A stretch of DNA of 64,000 nt, from assembly GCA_003326205.1 (NCBI GenBank), contig LWTK01000084.1, forward strand, positions 285,239 to 349,238, in the 5' to 3' direction. The stretch's first letter is position 1. Each line of letters starts with the position of its first letter. A program made the position numbers and the translations under genes. A model generated the notes under the pieces. The model was not told where the DNA came from. It was given only the letters and a program-made list of their open reading frames with translations, and made no database searches. Below are positions 61,887 to 64,000 of this stretch, piece by piece. This DNA is from Nostoc sp. ATCC 43529. GTDB lineage: Bacteria > Cyanobacteriota > Cyanobacteriia > Cyanobacteriales > Nostocaceae.

Positions 61887-62234
61887 GGTTTTTAATCACA
61901 ATTTTCTAGAGTTAGCAAAATTCATTCATAATTTTTATAATAGTTGATGCACTGCATGTAACATTATATTACATAAAACAAAAAACACCCCAGCTTTATA
62001 AAACTGACCTTAAGACAGAGGTAATAACATAAAACGCGCCTTTAAAAAAAAGGCGCGTTTTAGTAAAGGAGAGTAGGGAGTGGGGAGATGGGGAGTATGG
62101 GGAGAATAACTCTTAACTCCTCAATCAACAGTCAACAGGAGCCAATGCATTGCGTATTTTCCCGCTGTTGTACCGCTAAAGCGTAACTCGTAGGGTAGCA
62201 ACTGGCTCTCAACAGCCAAAACTCCCAACCTCAA
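61887..62234. other. Gap with terminator and STRR
   Basis: Contains a strong hairpin terminator (62031-62061) and GGGGAGTATGGGGAG repeats (62080-62105). No gene. Confidence 0.5.
62031..62061 (-). terminator. Rho-independent terminator of the ECF ATPase gene
   Basis: AAAACGCGCCTTT (62031-62043) and AAAGGCGCGTTTT (62049-62061), a perfect 13-bp stem with A/T flanks, 170 bp downstream of the minus-strand ATPase gene. Confidence 0.7.
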
Positions 62235-62912
62235 TCAAGAGGCTTCACTATGTATTTGCATCAGACGTTGTTTAAGGCGTTGGGCTTCACCGCTATCCAC
62301 AACAGAACCTTTTTCTAACAAAAAAGCACCGTCACAGTAATTTAGCTCGTCTAACCGATGGGTTACCCACAAGGCTGTAATACCTCGACTTTTGACGAGA
62401 CGGCGGACACCAGCGACTAAATCCAGCTGGCTATCTGGATCTAACAGAGCAGTGGGTTCATCTAATAATAAGACTTCACAACGACGGGCGATGGCGCCAG
62501 CGATGGCAACTCGTTGCTTCTGTCCTCCAGAAAGCGCATATATTGGGCGTCGTTGTAGGGTCAGTAAATTTACCGCCCCCAGTGCCTCCTCAACCCTGAC
62601 TCTCACCACAGCAGGAGACAACTTTTCTTCTACTAATCCAAAAGCTACATCAGCACCAACTGTTGGCATCACCAGTTGATGATCGGGATTTTGGAAGACA
62701 AAGCCAACAGGCTGCAAAACCCTAATTTCGCCAGACTTCGGAGCTAATAGCCCCGCCACCAGCCTCAGTAAAGTTGATTTACCACTGCCGTTTGTACCCA
62801 AAAGCATCCAAAACTCACCCTTAGGAATTTCTAAAGAGCAAGATTTGATAACTTTCTCTCCATTAGGCCAACTGAAGTTTAAATCCTTGACCTCGATGCC
62901 CACTTGAGACAT
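62235..62912 (-). CDS. ECF-type (CbiO/BioM-like) ABC transporter ATPase
   Basis: 225 residues from ATG 62912. FSWPNGEKVIKSCSLEIPKG, Walker A GTNGSGKST, Q loop FVFQNPDHQLVMPTV (NPDxQ is typical of ECF/CbiO ATPases), signature LSGGQKQR, Walker B LLLDEPTALLDPDS, WVTHRLDE. Single ATPase without an EcfT or S component nearby, so the vitamin or metal carried is unknown. 13 bp after the UPF0367-like gene, hence in one operon. Confidence 0.9.
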   Translation of the reverse strand: MSQVGIEVKDLNFSWPNGEKVIKSCSLEIPKGEFWMLLGTNGSGKSTLLRLVAGLLAPKSGEIRVLQPVGFVFQNPDHQLVMPTVGADVAFGLVEEKLSPAVVRVRVEEALGAVNLLTLQRRPIYALSGGQKQRVAIAGAIARRCEVLLLDEPTALLDPDSQLDLVAGVRRLVKSRGITALWVTHRLDELNYCDGAFLLEKGSVVDSGEAQRLKQRLMQIHSEAS

Positions 62913-62925
62913 TTGTCAACCTTGG

Positions 62926-63198
62926 TTACTCAGCAGCTAGAGCGAAAAAGCCAGGTGGTCTACCACTAGCAGTGGTTACACCATCTTTCTGAACAATCTG
63001 CACCCCAGAAATTTCACTAGCACGTACAGCAATTTTCTTCTCTGTTTTGCCCTCGCACTTTAGCTCCACTATGTCAGGATTGCCAGAACGCATCGCTGCC
63101 AAAATTAACTGATAGACAGCCTCAGCATCCTCGGCTGACTTACGTTGTACTGAGATCGGGAAAGCAGTGTTTCTGATGCTTAAGTCGATGGTAAACAT
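62926..63198 (-). CDS. UPF0367-like small cyanobacterial protein
   Basis: 90 residues from ATG 63198. FTIDLSIRNTAFPISVQRKS AEDAEAVYQLILAAMRSGNP resembles UPF0367 as recalled, followed by IVELKCEGKTEKKIAVRASE and a C-terminal ASGRPPGFFALAAE. Cytosolic; function unknown. It precedes the ECF-type ATPase by 13 bp on the same strand. Confidence 0.75.
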   Translation of the reverse strand: MFTIDLSIRNTAFPISVQRKSAEDAEAVYQLILAAMRSGNPDIVELKCEGKTEKKIAVRASEISGVQIVQKDGVTTASGRPPGFFALAAE

Positions 63199-63602
63199 TT
63201 AGCATTAATCAAAATTTAACTGTAGCACTCATTTTAACGTCACCTGACTGATTCTTGGGGAAAGGGCATTGGAGATTGGGAATGGGGCATTGAGATGTCT
63301 AAGAGGAGCCAGAAGCATAAATTCTTTTTCTTCCCAGACTTCCCCATCTCCCCAAACTTCCTATGCCCTATGCCCTATGCCCTATGCCCCATTCCCTACT
63401 CCCTCATATCTATCTATAGTTAATTTTTATGACAAATTATCTAGAAAAATTAGAGATTTGCACTTAAGATGATTAAAGGTTAGTAAAAAATTGTAAACTA
63501 GGTTAACAACTTGGTTAACTTTCTGCATTGTAGAGAAGCTTATGAATAGCTATCTATAATACAGATACAACCTGTACTTATAAGATTTGGAGATTTGCTC
63601 TA
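63199..63602. other. Region between UPF0367-like gene and psbD
   Basis: A TATGCCC heptamer tract (63361-63390) and other STRR (63258-63300, 63340-63400), then the psbD leader with GGTTAACAACTTGGTTAAC (63501-63519) and a TATAAT box. No gene. Confidence 0.55.
63555..63560 (+). promoter_or_regulatory. Candidate -10 box of psbD
   Basis: TATAAT, 43 bases before the psbD ATG. A fitting -35 hexamer is not obvious (TTGTAG at 63528 is too far, spacer about 21). The position fits a short psbD leader. Confidence 0.35.
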
Positions 63603-64000
63603 ATGACCATCGCAGTTGGACGCGCCCCAAGTACAAGAGGGTGGTTTGACGTAGTAGACGACTGGCTCAAGCGCGATCGCTTTGTATTCGTAGGTTGGTC
63701 GGGATTACTACTGTTTCCCTGTGCATACCTAGCACTAGGCGGTTGGCTGACAGGCACAACCTTCGTCACCTCTTGGTACACCCACGGTTTAGCCTCCTCC
63801 TACTTGGAAGGCTGTAACTTCTTGACAGTGGCAGTATCCACCCCAGCAGACAGTTTAGGACATTCCCTATTGCTGTTATGGGGACCAGAAGCTCAAGGCG
63901 ACCTCACCCGTTGGTTCCAATTGGGTGGATTGTGGCCATTCGTAGCCCTACACGGAGCCTTCGGTTTGATTGGCTTCATGTTGCGCCAATTTGAAATTGC
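63603..64000 (+). CDS. psbD: Photosystem II D2 protein, C-terminus cut by window edge
   Basis: The first 132 residues are present: TIAVGRAPSTRGWFDVVDDW, LKRDRFVFVGWSGLLLFPCA, YLALGGWLTGTTFVTSWYTH and further to FGLIGFMLRQFEI. D2 core subunit binding chlorophyll, pheophytin and plastoquinone QA in thylakoids. ATG 63603, with GGAG upstream. psbC normally overlaps its end, but this lies beyond the window. Nearly identical to D2 in all cyanobacteria. Complete start, no oddities. Confidence 0.97.
   Translation, partial: MTIAVGRAPSTRGWFDVVDDWLKRDRFVFVGWSGLLLFPCAYLALGGWLTGTTFVTSWYTHGLASSYLEGCNFLTVAVSTPADSLGHSLLLLWGPEAQGDLTRWFQLGGLWPFVALHGAFGLIGFMLRQFEI

Overview
The window comes from a filamentous, almost certainly heterocyst-forming cyanobacterium (Nostocales, Nostoc/Anabaena/Calothrix-like). 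Supporting evidence is the frequent GCGATCGC (HIP1) octamer, heptanucleotide STRR-type repeats, a PatA-type heterocyst-pattern regulator, CyaB-type GAF/PAS adenylate cyclase, ChlM, a PsaJ homologue and psbD. Both ends are cut: a haem-dependent N-demethylase-like gene at the left edge and psbD at the right edge. The exact species cannot be read from the sequence.

Layout. 1-5300: N-demethylase-like gene, an MMADHC-like B12-trafficking homologue, a small Cys-rich protein, then a Bmp-family lipoprotein gene with a frameshift, a 9 x 21-bp tandem repeat and its RbsA-type double ATPase without permeases. 5450-9300: ferric-iron ABC transporter operon futA-futB-futC (minus strand). 9780-15543: esterase with an apparent CTG start, DUF2555, coaBC, a divergent H-protein/LipM-like pair, a lone PAAR-like (DUF4280) gene and an S2P protease. 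15760-20071: SDR, GHL10 hydrolase, a secreted repeat protein and a truncated gene. 20768-26432: DUF2267, phosphoribosyltransferase, HPF-CSD fusion, small protein, adenylate cyclase, membrane protein. 26433-32982: gene-poor stretch with a histidine-kinase remnant, then patA-like, an atypical receiver lacking its phosphoacceptor Asp, YbjN-like, Rieske oxygenase, a PIN-domain remnant and a Ser/Thr kinase. 33041-41733: collagen-like secreted protein, CPA2 antiporter-USP, chlM, DUF423, RNase Z, methyltransferase.

42551-52476 is the most interesting part: about 10 kb, all on the minus strand. It holds five tandem paralogous genes for 77-83-residue peptides with a 20-residue double-glycine leader, a C39-peptidase ABC exporter with an intact catalytic triad, an HlyD-type adaptor, a histidine-kinase-like protein without its key residues, a LuxR-type response regulator and a CHASE2 sensor kinase. 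I see no modification enzyme, and the mature peptides have no cysteine. The genes together look like a self-contained production, export and control unit for secreted peptides (bacteriocin-like, possibly the CTB family). Each gap between peptide genes carries a 93-98-bp element with 10-11-bp inverted ends, and a 171-bp MITE-like element separates the peptide genes from the exporter.

53049-64000: BrkB-family protein, DUF4112, alpha/beta hydrolase, a strongly folded non-coding stretch, ddl, a lone psaJ-like gene beside a tnpB remnant, an acyltransferase, tRNA-Asn with a truncated ORF next to its 3' end, a NYN-domain RNase, an ECF-type ATPase, a UPF0367-like protein and psbD.

All assignments are made by reading the sequence and recalling family motifs; no database search was run.
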